The notes under the pieces are model-generated. The model was given only the letters and a program-made list of their open reading frames with translations, ran no database searches and was not told the origin of the DNA. From Paenibacillus allorhizosphaerae (GTDB lineage: Bacteria; Bacillota; Bacilli; Paenibacillales; NBRC-103111), in NCBI RefSeq assembly GCF_910594985.1, contig NZ_CAJVCE010000001.1, positions 496,001-560,000 of the forward strand: DNA of 64,000 bases. The letters are read 5' to 3'. Positions 1 to 8,847 of the stretch are shown here, piece after piece (the first letter of the stretch is position 1; each line of letters opens with the position of its first letter). Position numbers and translations under genes: made by a program.

Positions 1-367
1 TAATGTTCAGCACCGTCATGCGCGGATTCAAGGAAGAGTACGGATCCTGGAATATAAGCTGCATATCTCTTCGGATGGCGCGCAGCTGCTTCGGATCGAG
101 CCCTGTCAGCTCCACGTGATTCCCTTTCCGGTCTTTGAACAGCGCGGAGCCTTCCGACGGCTCGATCGCGCGCAGTATGCATCGCCCGAGCGTCGTCTTG
201 CCGCAGCCGGATTCGCCTACAAGCCCCAGCGTCTCCCCTTCATTGATATAGAAATGAATATCGTCCACCGCTTTGACGTGACCTACCGTTCGCTTCAGAA
301 ACCCTTTCTTGACCGGAAAATATTTTTTGAGCGACGTCACTTCCAGAATGCGGCTATTGTTCTCCAT
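1..367 (-). CDS. Peptide/oligosaccharide ABC transporter ATP-binding protein (DppF/OppF type), 3' end outside window
   Basis: Partial: 122 N-terminal residues are present and the rest lies beyond the left edge. It begins [10 protein letters not shown] and carries the Walker A motif GESGCGKTT near residue 45 and the Q-loop region [13 protein letters not shown] near residue 105, typical of the second ATPase of Dpp/Opp importers. The start at 367 overlaps the end of the upstream ATPase gene by 14 bases, so the two are probably translationally coupled. It should couple ATP hydrolysis on the cytoplasmic face to import through the two permeases encoded upstream. Substrate class cannot be read from the ATPase. 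Confidence 0.93.
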   Translation of the reverse strand, partial: MENNSRILEVTSLKKYFPVKKGFLKRTVGHVKAVDDIHFYINEGETLGLVGESGCGKTTLGRCILRAIEPSEGSALFKDRKGNHVELTGLDPKQLRAIRRDMQLIFQDPYSSLNPRMTVLNI

Positions 368-1415
368 GCAAGCCTCCCACCCCTGCCGGCGCTTTTGTTT
401 CGACGAGCAGACATCGTACGTAATGGCCTTTCTTCACTTCGACGAGCGGCACGTCTTCCCTATTGCACAAGCCATCCTGCGCCCGTTTGCAGCGGGAATA
501 AAAGCCGCACCCTTTCGGCAAGTTCATCGGGTACGGCACCGTGCCTTCGATGGAATCCAGCCGCGCATTGCGCTTCGCGACAGACGGGATCGAGTGCAGC
601 AGCGCCTGCGTATACGGATGCAGCGCACCGTAGAATAGCGAATCCACGTCCGTGTACTCCACCACTTTCCCCAAATACATGACCGCCACCTCATCCGACA
701 TTTCGGCAATGACACCGAGGTCGTGCGTAATGAAAATGACGGAGGTGCCGATCGTCCGCTTCAGATCGTTGATGAGCTGCAGCACCTGGGCTTGCACCGT
801 CACATCGAGCGCCGTCGTCGGTTCGTCTGCGATCAGGATGGACGGACTGCAGGAAAGCGCCATAGCGATCATCGCCCGCTGCCGCATCCCGCCGGACAGC
901 TGGTGCGGGTATTCGCCGAACCGCTGCTCGGGGTTAGACATGCCGACCTTCCGCAGCGTGTCGATGGCCGTCCGTTTCGCTTCCTCCTTATCCTTCGTGC
1001 GGTGGAGCAAAATCGCTTCCATGATCTGATTGCCGATCGTGTGAATCGGGGAAAATGCCTTCATCGGCTCCTGGAAGATCATGCTGATCTCTCCACCGCG
1101 AATCGAGCGGATATCGGCGCCTTCCGGTTCCATGCGTGCCAGATCGACGATTTCGGTCTTGCCCTGCTTTCGGCGGCGCAGCTTAATTTCGCCTTCCACG
1201 GCAGCCGTCTTCGGCACAATTCGCAAAATCGATTGCGAGGTGACGCTTTTCCCGGAGCCGCTCTCGCCGACGATGCCGAGCGTTTTTCCCGCTTTGATCT
1301 TCAGGTCCACGCCGTCCACCGCTTTTAGCAGCCCTTCGTCGAGACGAAAGTACGTCCGCAGGTTATTAACTTCGAGGATAACGTCGTCATGGCCGTTCCC
1401 TTGTTCATGAACCAT
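354..1415 (-). CDS. Peptide/oligosaccharide ABC transporter ATP-binding protein (DppD/OppD type)
   Basis: 353 aa. Walker A GESGSGKS, signature LSGGMRQR, Walker [13 protein letters not shown] and the C-terminal oligopeptide-transporter extension with a cysteine-rich segment ([16 protein letters not shown]) are all visible. The start at 1415 (MVHEQGNG) is preferred over an upstream in-frame codon at 1529 because GAGAGGGGG lies about 9 bases upstream and the longer form would run deep into the preceding permease gene. It sits 17 bases after the permease stop and overlaps the next ATPase, so all five transporter genes from 5652 leftward look like one operon. Confidence 0.95.
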   Translation of the reverse strand: MVHEQGNGHDDVILEVNNLRTYFRLDEGLLKAVDGVDLKIKAGKTLGIVGESGSGKSVTSQSILRIVPKTAAVEGEIKLRRRKQGKTEIVDLARMEPEGADIRSIRGGEISMIFQEPMKAFSPIHTIGNQIMEAILLHRTKDKEEAKRTAIDTLRKVGMSNPEQRFGEYPHQLSGGMRQRAMIAMALSCSPSILIADEPTTALDVTVQAQVLQLINDLKRTIGTSVIFITHDLGVIAEMSDEVAVMYLGKVVEYTDVDSLFYGALHPYTQALLHSIPSVAKRNARLDSIEGTVPYPMNLPKGCGFYSRCKRAQDGLCNREDVPLVEVKKGHYVRCLLVETKAPAGVGGLHGEQ

Positions 1416-1432
1416 CCGTGGTTGCCCCCTCT

Positions 1433-2587
1433 CTACTTGTAAGGATCGGCCGCATCCCGCAATCCGTCGCCGAGAAAATTGAACATTAACACGGTGACGA
1501 CGATAAAGGCGGCCGGCCACAGCAGCCAAGGGTGATGAGCCAATGTCTCCAAATTTTGCGCCGATTGCAGCAGTACGCCCCAGCTCACGACCGGCGGCTG
1601 CAAGCCGAGGCCGAGAAAGCTGAGCGACGTCTCCCCGAGAATGGTGGCCGGGATCGAAAGGGTGACGTTGACGATAATATAGCTGGCAAACGAAGGCAGC
1701 AGATGTTTGTTGATGATCCGCATGTCGCTCGCTCCGGCAAGCCTAGCCGCCATCGTAAAATCCTCTTCGCGCAGCGAAAGCATTTTCCCCCGGACGACGC
1801 GGGCAAGTCCGGTCCAGCCGATAATCGACATGATTAGAATCATCCCGAAATAAATTTGCAGCGGCGTCCAGTCTTTGGGCAGTGCGGCGGCGAGCGCCAT
1901 CCAAAGCGGAATCGTAGGCTTGGAGATCAAAAGATCGATCAACCGCTGAATGATCGTATCGGTGATTCCTCCCAAATAACCGGAGAGACCGCCGAGCAAC
2001 AGCCCCAAAATCAGCGTGAATACAATGCCGATCAACCCGAAGGAAAGCGAGATGCGCGCGCCGTACAATATGCGCGTGAACAAATCCCGGCCGAGGTCGT
2101 CCGTCCCCATCAGGAACAGCGGACCTTTCGGGTCGTTCAGACCGAACAGATGAACGTTCGTTTCAAACAATCCCCAAAATTTATACGTCTCCCCCCGTAC
2201 GAACAGGTGGATCGGAAATTTCGTCGACGGGTCCTCCTGAAACGTTCTCCGGAACGTTTCTTTGTCGACCTGCTGCTTCATGTCATAAACGAAGGGGCGC
2301 AGGCTGAACCCGGTTTCCTGATCGACGAAGCGGATTTTCGAAGGCGGCGCGTTTTTGTACTCGGTAAACCGTTCGAGTGGAAGCGAGGGCGCGAGAAACT
2401 CGCAGAACAGCGCCATCAAATAGAGCAGGATCAGCACGACCCCGGCGACCATCGCCATTTTGTGCTTTTTAAACTTCCACCACATCAGCTGCCACTGGGA
2501 AGCGACCTCGTATTGATCGGCGTTCGCATTTTCCGGCTTCTGTCGCCGCTTGAGACCGCTTCTTAACTTTTGCAAGATCGCGCTCAT
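1433..2587 (-). CDS. ABC transporter permease (DppC/OppC type)
   Basis: 384 aa inner-membrane permease. The N-terminus has the family's cytoplasmic lead (residues 1-40), a first membrane segment around 45-65, a long extracytoplasmic insert, then the BPD_transp_1 domain with the DLGRDLFTRILYGARISL motif and the EAA loop AARLAGASDMRIINKHLLPS. It is longer than typical DppC (about 300 aa) because of the 80-residue extracytoplasmic insert after the first membrane segment. Its ATG overlaps the upstream permease stop (ATGA), and GGAGGGG precedes it. Confidence 0.95.
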   Translation of the reverse strand: MSAILQKLRSGLKRRQKPENANADQYEVASQWQLMWWKFKKHKMAMVAGVVLILLYLMALFCEFLAPSLPLERFTEYKNAPPSKIRFVDQETGFSLRPFVYDMKQQVDKETFRRTFQEDPSTKFPIHLFVRGETYKFWGLFETNVHLFGLNDPKGPLFLMGTDDLGRDLFTRILYGARISLSFGLIGIVFTLILGLLLGGLSGYLGGITDTIIQRLIDLLISKPTIPLWMALAAALPKDWTPLQIYFGMILIMSIIGWTGLARVVRGKMLSLREEDFTMAARLAGASDMRIINKHLLPSFASYIIVNVTLSIPATILGETSLSFLGLGLQPPVVSWGVLLQSAQNLETLAHHPWLLWPAAFIVVTVLMFNFLGDGLRDAADPYK

Positions 2588-3582
2588 TCCTGCACCCCTC
2601 CAAACCGGATCCGCGGATCGACAATCGCGAGCAGTATATCCGAGAGCAGTGTACCGATGACGGTCAAGACACTCAAGATGAGCAGGAAGCTTCCCGCCAG
2701 ATACATGTCCTGAAACATTAATGCTTTGAGCAGGATCGGGCCGGTCGTCGGCATATTCAGGACAATGGAGACGATGGCTTCGCCGGAAATGATGCTCGGC
2801 AGCGTCCAGCCGATCGTGCTGATCAGCGGATTGATCGCCATCCGCACCGGATATTTAAACAGCAGCTTGCGTTCCTCCACCCCTTTGGCCCGGGCCGTAA
2901 TGACGTACTGCTTTTGCAGCTCGTCGAGCAGCATTCCGCGGGTCACGCGAATCAGTCCGGCCGTTCCCGACATCCCGATGACGACGATCGGCAGCCATAT
3001 GCGCTGCAGCATATTGACGATTTTGTCCCAGCTCCAAGCCGCATCTTGAAATTCAGGAGAGAATAGTCCGGTTATGGAAAGCCCGGTATTTACGAACACC
3101 GCGTATACCAATATGAGCGCGATAAGGAAACCGGGTACCGCGAGGCCAATAAAGCCGATAAACGTAAACACGTAATCCAGAATCGAGTATTGATGCGTAG
3201 CCGAATAAATGCCGATCGGAATCGCGACGACCCACACGAAAATGAGTGTCAAAACGGAAATGACCATCGTCAGTCCGAGCCGTTCGCCGATCACCTGCGA
3301 AACGGGCAAATTCCACTGGAACGACCGCCCCAAATCGCCGTGCAAAATAATGTTTTTGATCCAAATGAAATACTGCACATACATCGGCTGGTCCAAACCG
3401 TACTGCTGCTTCAGGCTGATGATCGTGGAGGCGTCGACCTTCGTCCCCGAAAGTTCCAGCTGCTGAATATACGTTGTCAGAAAATCACCGGGCGGTAGCT
3501 GGATAATGACGAATACGATGATGCTTATGGCGATCAAAAGCGGGATTAACTGGAGCACCCGGTGCCCGATAAAATGTAACAT
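2584..3582 (-). CDS. ABC transporter permease (DppB/OppB type)
   Basis: 332 aa, starting MLHFIGHRVLQLIPLLIAIS, a classic DppB/OppB N-terminal membrane segment. The BPD_transp_1 domain, the EAA-type loop TARAKGVEERKLLFKYPVRMA and the conserved ending DILLAIVDPRIRFGG are visible. It forms the channel together with the DppC-type partner immediately downstream (ATGA overlap). A hairpin separates it from the upstream binding-protein gene. Confidence 0.95.
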   Translation of the reverse strand: MLHFIGHRVLQLIPLLIAISIIVFVIIQLPPGDFLTTYIQQLELSGTKVDASTIISLKQQYGLDQPMYVQYFIWIKNIILHGDLGRSFQWNLPVSQVIGERLGLTMVISVLTLIFVWVVAIPIGIYSATHQYSILDYVFTFIGFIGLAVPGFLIALILVYAVFVNTGLSITGLFSPEFQDAAWSWDKIVNMLQRIWLPIVVIGMSGTAGLIRVTRGMLLDELQKQYVITARAKGVEERKLLFKYPVRMAINPLISTIGWTLPSIISGEAIVSIVLNMPTTGPILLKALMFQDMYLAGSFLLILSVLTVIGTLLSDILLAIVDPRIRFGGVQE

Positions 3583-3620
3583 GCTGCGCTCATCCCCTTT
3601 ATGCCGGTTCGGCCCCGGGC

Positions 3621-3662
3621 AAAAAATCCCAGGCGGCGGCCCAACCTGTGAGCCGCTGCCTG
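3621..3662 (-). terminator. Hairpin with T-tract between binding-protein and permease genes
   Basis: On the minus strand an 11-bp arm (CAGGCAGCGGC) pairs with GCCGCCGCCTG with one mismatch across an 11-base loop and is followed by GGGATTTTTT. It lies after the binding-protein stop (3706) and before the permease start (3582). It probably terminates part of the transcripts, giving excess binding protein over membrane subunits. Confidence 0.7.
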
Positions 3663-3705
3663 AGATCCTGCCTGTTGCCGGATGACGGCTATTCCCGTTT
3701 CCGGG

Positions 3706-5652
3706 TCATTTTTTGAAGAAGAACTGCTCGCCGCTGAAGTTGGCCGCAATGGCAAACCCTTTCTCCGGAATGTTGCCGAGCTTCGCATTCACGATTAGCG
3801 GCTGCTTCACATTTTCGATGTGCACGAAATACCAGTAGTTTTTACCCATTTCTTTTTTCACGTCTTCAATCGCTTTGATCGCCTCAGCCGGAGGACTGGT
3901 GGACACTTTATCCACCAAGTCGTAAAATTTCTTAACGTCGGCCGGCGGCTCTTCGCCTTGCTTGCCGCCCGTATCAAGCCACAATCTCCACAATCTGCCC
4001 CAGAAGTTTTGACCCCAATCGGCCATATACCACAGCGGCGTATGCGTCCAGATCATCGTCGCCTGCAGCTCGTTGGCATCCCGGCGCGAGCCCCACAGCG
4101 TCTGGTCGATCGTCTTCATCGTTACATCGATACCGAGCTTCTTCCAAAACTCGACCACAAGCTGGGTCAGCGGCACGATATCCGGCGCCTGGGCTCCGAT
4201 TTCGAAGGCGATGCTGAACTTTTTGCCGTCAGGCGCAAGGCGGAATCCGTCGGCGCCTTTCTTCATTCCCATTTCGTCGAGCAGCTTGTTGGCCTCATTC
4301 ACGTTATAGGTGGGATCTTCCATTTTCCCCGGTTCGGCAAACCCGTAGTAGATCGTATCGATAATTTCTTTGCGGTCGAGTCCTAGACTTAGCGCTTTCC
4401 GGAAACGAACGTCCTGTACGACTTTGCGCCATGTCGGATCGTTGTACGTTTCGTTCAGGAAAATATCCGTCGGTGTGACGTGCATATCCGACAGGAGCGT
4501 CCGGTAACCGCCTTTCTTCTCGTTCTCCTTGTACAACGGCATTTTGATCAGTGCCGCCGATTCGCGCGAGAAATCCACTTCGCCGGCGATCGTTTTCATC
4601 GTAACCATTTCAATGTTTTGCACGAGCGCACTTTGAATCTTGTCGATGTAAGGTAACTGGTTGCCCTTGGCGTCCACTTTGAAATAATACGGATTTCTTT
4701 CGTAATCCGTCGTCGAATCGGACCGTTTCACCATCATCCAGGGATACAGGACTGGAAATCCGATTGCTTCGGGTTTGGTCAGCTCGCGGCTTGTAACGTC
4801 TTTATCGTTAAACATTTTCACCCAATCGTCCGGCCCGTATTGGCCTTCCTTCAGCTTCGCTTCGAGCTGCTTCGGATCAGCGTATTTTTTATGGAACGGT
4901 TTTAGAAAATGCGCCGGTTTGAGAATATAATCGCTATAGCCGCGCCAGCTTTCGATCGCGAGGCGAATCGGGAAGCCGCCGTATGGCTGATCGAACGAAA
5001 TCTGGAACGTGTACTCATCGACCACCTTAAACTTCGGCGGCGCCCCATCCGCTTTGCCGCCCGCTCTCAGCCACGCGGGAAATACCGGGGTCAGCTCCTC
5101 GTTAAACAAAATGTCTTCAATCGAGAACTTGACGTCTTCGGAAGTAACCGGCTTCCCGTCCGACCACTTGAGCCCCTTCCTCATGATGAACGTAAACTCT
5201 TTGCTGTCCGCGCTCGCTTTGTAATCTTTCAGCACATTGCCTGTAATTTCTTTGCCGAGAATGCCCGGCGTGTTGAGCAGCGGCTCGTTACTCATGACGA
5301 ACACGTCCGCATCCCACCCGATCACCGAAGTCACGGTGCGCAGCGTGCCGCCGTACGTGCCGATTTCCGTTTTCAGCATATCGGCAGGCATTTCGTTGGC
5401 GACTTTCGGTTCATCAGGCAGACGATCTTTCAGCGCAGGCAATCCTTTCCCATCGAGCATCGGCGATTGCTTCAGCTCCATGCCTCCGCTGCCGCCTCCT
5501 CCCCCGCCGGTCGGCGGTGCGGCCGTGTTTTCCTTTGTGTCCGTTTTCGTGGGTTCTTTTGCGGGCTGGGCTGCCGGTCCGCCGAAACATCCGCTCAAGG
5601 TCGCGGAAATCAGGAGACCTGTTACCGTCATACACCAAAACGACCTTTTCAT
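3706..5652 (-). CDS. Extracellular solute-binding lipoprotein, family 5
   Basis: 648 aa. Signal peptide with lipobox LSGC (Cys about residue 22), then a Gly/Pro/Thr-rich linker (residues 25-57) and a family-5 binding domain (SBP_bac_5), with typical segments FTFIMRKGLKWSDGKPVTSEDVKFS and VQDVRFRKALSLGLDRKEI (each broken here only for recognition). Longer than most DppA/OppA proteins (about 540 aa), as in family-5 proteins of Firmicutes and Thermotogae that bind oligosaccharides. First gene of the importer operon; the sulfatases and oxidoreductase upstream suggest a sulfated or modified sugar as substrate, which is inference. Confidence 0.93.
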   Translation of the reverse strand: MKRSFWCMTVTGLLISATLSGCFGGPAAQPAKEPTKTDTKENTAAPPTGGGGGGSGGMELKQSPMLDGKGLPALKDRLPDEPKVANEMPADMLKTEIGTYGGTLRTVTSVIGWDADVFVMSNEPLLNTPGILGKEITGNVLKDYKASADSKEFTFIMRKGLKWSDGKPVTSEDVKFSIEDILFNEELTPVFPAWLRAGGKADGAPPKFKVVDEYTFQISFDQPYGGFPIRLAIESWRGYSDYILKPAHFLKPFHKKYADPKQLEAKLKEGQYGPDDWVKMFNDKDVTSRELTKPEAIGFPVLYPWMMVKRSDSTTDYERNPYYFKVDAKGNQLPYIDKIQSALVQNIEMVTMKTIAGEVDFSRESAALIKMPLYKENEKKGGYRTLLSDMHVTPTDIFLNETYNDPTWRKVVQDVRFRKALSLGLDRKEIIDTIYYGFAEPGKMEDPTYNVNEANKLLDEMGMKKGADGFRLAPDGKKFSIAFEIGAQAPDIVPLTQLVVEFWKKLGIDVTMKTIDQTLWGSRRDANELQATMIWTHTPLWYMADWGQNFWGRLWRLWLDTGGKQGEEPPADVKKFYDLVDKVSTSPPAEAIKAIEDVKKEMGKNYWYFVHIENVKQPLIVNAKLGNIPEKGFAIAANFSGEQFFFKK

Positions 5653-5685
5653 CGAATCCCTCCAGTTTCATTTGACTGCGATAGC

Positions 5686-5699
5686 TGTAAGCGCTTCAT
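5686..5699. promoter_or_regulatory. Weak cre-like sequence upstream of family-5 importer
   Basis: TGTAAGCGCTTCAT matches the first eleven positions of the CcpA cre consensus but not the last three. It lies 34 bases upstream of the binding-protein start. Weak on its own; a better cre lies upstream at 7184. Confidence 0.3.
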
Positions 5700-5889
5700 T
5701 TTGTTGCTCTAGCTTACGACGCGATTTCCGAAAAAATAACTATTTCTTTTTGGATTTCGCGATTTATTTCCACAGTCCCACAAAACCAAAAGGGATGCCG
5801 CAAACTTCAACAAAAAAACGGAGAAAGAACAAAAAAAGCATCCCATGTCTGCACATTTCCGATGCTTTTTCGTATCCGTGACTTGAGCA

Positions 5890-6648
5890 CTATACAAGCT
5901 TGACCGAGAAGTCCCTACTTTTCAGTTGTTGTAATAGGGCTGTATCGATTTTGGAGTCTGTGATGATTTCCTCCACTTCTTTCAGCGGCGCCAGCATTTC
6001 TAGCGCTCTGGTGCCGAATTTGCTGTGGTCGGCGAGCAAGTATCGATGATCGGATATCGACATCATGCGCCGCTTGATCATCGCATTCGATTCGCTGGAT
6101 TCGCGTAAGCCTAATTCGACATCAATGCCTTTGCAGGAGAAAAACAGCTTGTTCACATGATACTCCTTAAGCATTCGCTCCGCCGCCGGCCCGACAAAGG
6201 ACAGCGATGCCGGGGACAGCGTGCCCCCGGTAGATATGACCCGAATCCGGGTCCTGTCCGCCAGTTCAACGGCTACCTTGATCGCGTTGGTCAGCACGGT
6301 CAATCGCATGTCAGGCAGCAGCCGCGCCATTTGCCAAGCGGTCGTGCTGGCGTCAAGAAGGATCGTGTCGCCCTCCACCACCCTTTGCACCGCTTCTCTA
6401 GCGATCGCGATCTTTTCCTGCATGTAGCTGATTTCCCGTTCGGAGAACGGCGCTTCGCGTTCATAGTGCCTAATGCCTACCGCGCCGCCGTGGGTGCGCA
6501 CGAGTCTCCCTTCCGCCTCAAGCCTCTCCAGGTCGCGGCGAATCGTCTCCTCCGTCACCTGGAACAAACGGGCCAGCTCCGTCACCCTGACGCTTCCCTC
6601 TTGATCAAGAACATTCACGATTTCACGATGCCGCTCCGCAACCAGCAT
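5890..6648 (-). CDS. DeoR-family transcriptional regulator
   Basis: 252 aa. N-terminal DeoR helix-turn-helix (VRVTELARLFQVTEETIRRD, residues about 20-39) followed by the RTHGGAV hinge and a C-terminal DeoRC sensor domain of the sugar-phosphate-isomerase-like fold. The ATG at 6648 is preferred over one at 6654 because GGGGAGG lies 8 bases upstream of it, against 2 bases for the other. Proteins of this family sense sugar phosphates and repress adjacent sugar genes; here it probably controls the importer and the sulfatase genes on either side. Confidence 0.93.
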   Translation of the reverse strand: MLVAERHREIVNVLDQEGSVRVTELARLFQVTEETIRRDLERLEAEGRLVRTHGGAVGIRHYEREAPFSEREISYMQEKIAIAREAVQRVVEGDTILLDASTTAWQMARLLPDMRLTVLTNAIKVAVELADRTRIRVISTGGTLSPASLSFVGPAAERMLKEYHVNKLFFSCKGIDVELGLRESSESNAMIKRRMMSISDHRYLLADHSKFGTRALEMLAPLKEVEEIITDSKIDTALLQQLKSRDFSVKLV

Positions 6649-6746
6649 GAACATAGCCTCCCCAACGTTTCAGTGTCTCTATATGATACCGGCTGCCAGC
6701 AATGCCCGAAGCACGCCGATCGGGCCGTCCGAAATGAATGCGCGGC

Positions 6747-7121
6747 TTAGCGTGCAGGATACCCCATAACGGACATCAGCGCATTTTCCGCCTGGGTCGC
6801 ATCCAGTCGGCTGTACTGCACGATAACGGGAATATTGCTTTCCACTTCCATCGCATAAGGAACGCCGGCCGGGATGCGCCGGCCGTCTTGCTCAAGCAGG
6901 CTGGTGCGGATATGAAACGTTCGGCGGGCCGATACGGAAGCTTCCAGCTTCTCGAGCGGAGGCTGATCCTCGAAATAAACCGTAATTTGCAGCTTGGCTT
7001 CCTCTTCGCTGCAGTTGAGTACGCAGATCGATTCGTGACTGGTAAGAGAGCCTGAGCTTTGCGGCGGAATATATCCGTCCGGAATAAACCATAACGTGTG
7101 ACCTTTTGCCGAATTTCCCAT
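6747..7121 (-). CDS. Sensory-rhodopsin-transducer-family (ASRT-like) small protein
   Basis: 124 aa, soluble, no membrane segment. It closely resembles the Anabaena sensory rhodopsin transducer: GYIPP followed by SHESICVLN near the N-terminus, an ITVYFEDQPP strand, ARRTFHIR in the middle, and IPVIVQYSRLDATQAENALMS near the C-terminus correspond position by position to that family. No rhodopsin gene is present. GGGAGG lies 7 bases before the ATG. The family has been proposed from comparative genomics to bind small molecules such as sugars, which fits the neighbours (DeoR regulator, importer, sulfatases). Confidence 0.88.
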   Translation of the reverse strand: MGNSAKGHTLWFIPDGYIPPQSSGSLTSHESICVLNCSEEEAKLQITVYFEDQPPLEKLEASVSARRTFHIRTSLLEQDGRRIPAGVPYAMEVESNIPVIVQYSRLDATQAENALMSVMGYPAR

Positions 7122-7183
7122 TTCGTATCCTCCCTATTTGTTTGTTCGGTACATGCCGCCCTGTCCATAATCAACACCTTTGT

Positions 7184-7197
7184 TGTAAGCGCTGTCA
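7184..7197. promoter_or_regulatory. CcpA cre site candidate
   Basis: TGTAAGCGCTGTCA fits the cre consensus TGWNANCGNTNWCA at all positions. It lies 63 bases upstream of the ASRT-like gene, in the 203-base gap after the first sulfatase, so carbon catabolite repression of the downstream part of the cluster is likely. Confidence 0.65.
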
Positions 7198-7324
7198 AAT
7201 AATGCAATCCGATATCCGAATGAATGTATTGTTCCCGAATCTCAGCGGATTTGTTTCCCAATCGTTTCGATTGTACTGCAATATATGCCCGTTTATTTTT
7301 GATTATGTTACTTTCGTTCGCGGT

Positions 7325-8722
7325 TTACAATTTATTCCCAAGCAGGAGCTGGTCTTTCATCCAATGGTTCGCTGCGAGGCCGTCTCCGTCTTGAATAAGC
7401 TGAAGGTATAGGGCCGTTCGAAGCTGCTTAACGGTATCGGCGGCAGCCGGGTCGGTAATGCGGTTGTTCAATTCGCCGGGATCCTGCGCCAAATCGTACA
7501 GCTCATCCACATCGGTTGTATTCCAAATGTATTTCCAATCTTTAGTGCGGATCATCCGCTGAGTGTATAAACCGAACTGCTGGCCGTTATAGGATGCCAC
7601 GACGGCATCCCGCCAGTCCGTCGGCGCATTTCCCCCGCCTTGCAGCAGCGGCAGTAACGAACGTCCCTGCATCGAATCGGGCGCCTGCAGTTCCAGCAGC
7701 TCCAAGATCGTCGGAGGCACGTCCAGCAAATTATAAACGAACGCGTCGCACACCGTTCCCGGCGCGGACAGGCCCGGGTACTTGACGATCAACGGAACTT
7801 TGACCACATCGTCGTACAGGATGTAATGCTTATCCATCATCCGGTGGGCTCCGCACATATCGCCGTGGTCGGAAGTGAAGACGACGATCGTTTCGTCCGC
7901 GATGCCGAGCGCTTCCAGCTGCTGCAGGACGAGTCCGACCGCGTCGTCGACTTGACTGACCATCCCGTAATAGCGAGCGACGACGGGCTGCCAGTCCGAC
8001 CACTTATAGTGATGTACCTGCCAATTGAGGAGCTGCTGCCGCTGAATATACGGCTTGTTGAGGAAGTTGTCCTGGAAGTTGTGCCACTCGGGGATCGCAT
8101 CGGGGTCGTACATGGATGCGAAACGGCCGGCGGGCCTGCAGGGCAGGTGCGGTTCGGAGAAATTCAGCCGAATATGCCAAGGTGTCCCCGTTGCTGTCAG
8201 TTCACTGATGCTGTCTACCGTTTGCCTGGCAAACCAATGCGTTCTTGCATCCTCCAGCGGAATCGGATCCGCCTCCCCGAAATAACCATGCGTGTATTTC
8301 ACTTGCGGGTAGCGATTCGCCTTGAAATGCTGGTAATCCCCTTCTCCTACATACCGCTCGTACCCGTAGCATGTCGGGTCATGTTCCGGATGCACGCCCC
8401 ACTTGCCGAAATATCGGGCACGATAGCCTAGCGCGGCGAGTTCTCTGGGCCAAACATACTGCTCCGGGGCCAAACCGGGAATCGGAAGCGCGATGTTAAA
8501 GTTCCACAAGCTTCCGAACGTCTCCGCCCGCCGTCCATTCATGAACGATTGTCTGGCCGGACAGCACAGCGGAATATGCGTATAGGCATGGGAAAACCCC
8601 ATGCCCTCGGACGCAAGCCGATCCAGGTTCGGCGTATGTACGGGATAGCCCCGGCTGTATCCTACGCAGTCGTAGCGCAGCTGATCGGCCATAATGATTA
8701 ACAGGTTCGGTCGTTTCTGCAT
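7325..8722 (-). CDS. Sulfatase (formylglycine-dependent type)
   Basis: 465 aa. Alkaline-phosphatase-superfamily sulfatase: N-terminal NLLIIMADQLRYDCVGY holds the metal-binding Asp, and PLCCPARQSF gives the CxPxR motif (Cys53, Arg57) in which Cys53 would be converted to formylglycine. A second metal-site segment, VVFTSDHGDMCGAHRM, and the ending of the DUF4976 type are present. No signal peptide, so it acts in the cytoplasm on imported sulfated substrates. No maturating enzyme is encoded in the window. AAAGGA precedes the start. Confidence 0.93.
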   Translation of the reverse strand: MQKRPNLLIIMADQLRYDCVGYSRGYPVHTPNLDRLASEGMGFSHAYTHIPLCCPARQSFMNGRRAETFGSLWNFNIALPIPGLAPEQYVWPRELAALGYRARYFGKWGVHPEHDPTCYGYERYVGEGDYQHFKANRYPQVKYTHGYFGEADPIPLEDARTHWFARQTVDSISELTATGTPWHIRLNFSEPHLPCRPAGRFASMYDPDAIPEWHNFQDNFLNKPYIQRQQLLNWQVHHYKWSDWQPVVARYYGMVSQVDDAVGLVLQQLEALGIADETIVVFTSDHGDMCGAHRMMDKHYILYDDVVKVPLIVKYPGLSAPGTVCDAFVYNLLDVPPTILELLELQAPDSMQGRSLLPLLQGGGNAPTDWRDAVVASYNGQQFGLYTQRMIRTKDWKYIWNTTDVDELYDLAQDPGELNNRITDPAAADTVKQLRTALYLQLIQDGDGLAANHWMKDQLLLGNKL

Positions 8723-8847
8723 CGCTAAACGATCCTTTCGTTTTCATTCTTGCGGTACGCACGGTGGAACCGCAGGTTCGTTACAACAGCTTCCTTTTTT
8801 CGACGCCGCTGCCGGTTTACGCGTTGTGCGATTGTACGACGCAGGCA

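Noticed and set aside
723..1328. Long plus-strand open frames opposite the ABC transporter genes
   Set aside because: They are GC-rich antisense shadows of clear transporter genes, with Arg/His/Gln-rich compositions, no ribosome binding sites and no domain motifs.
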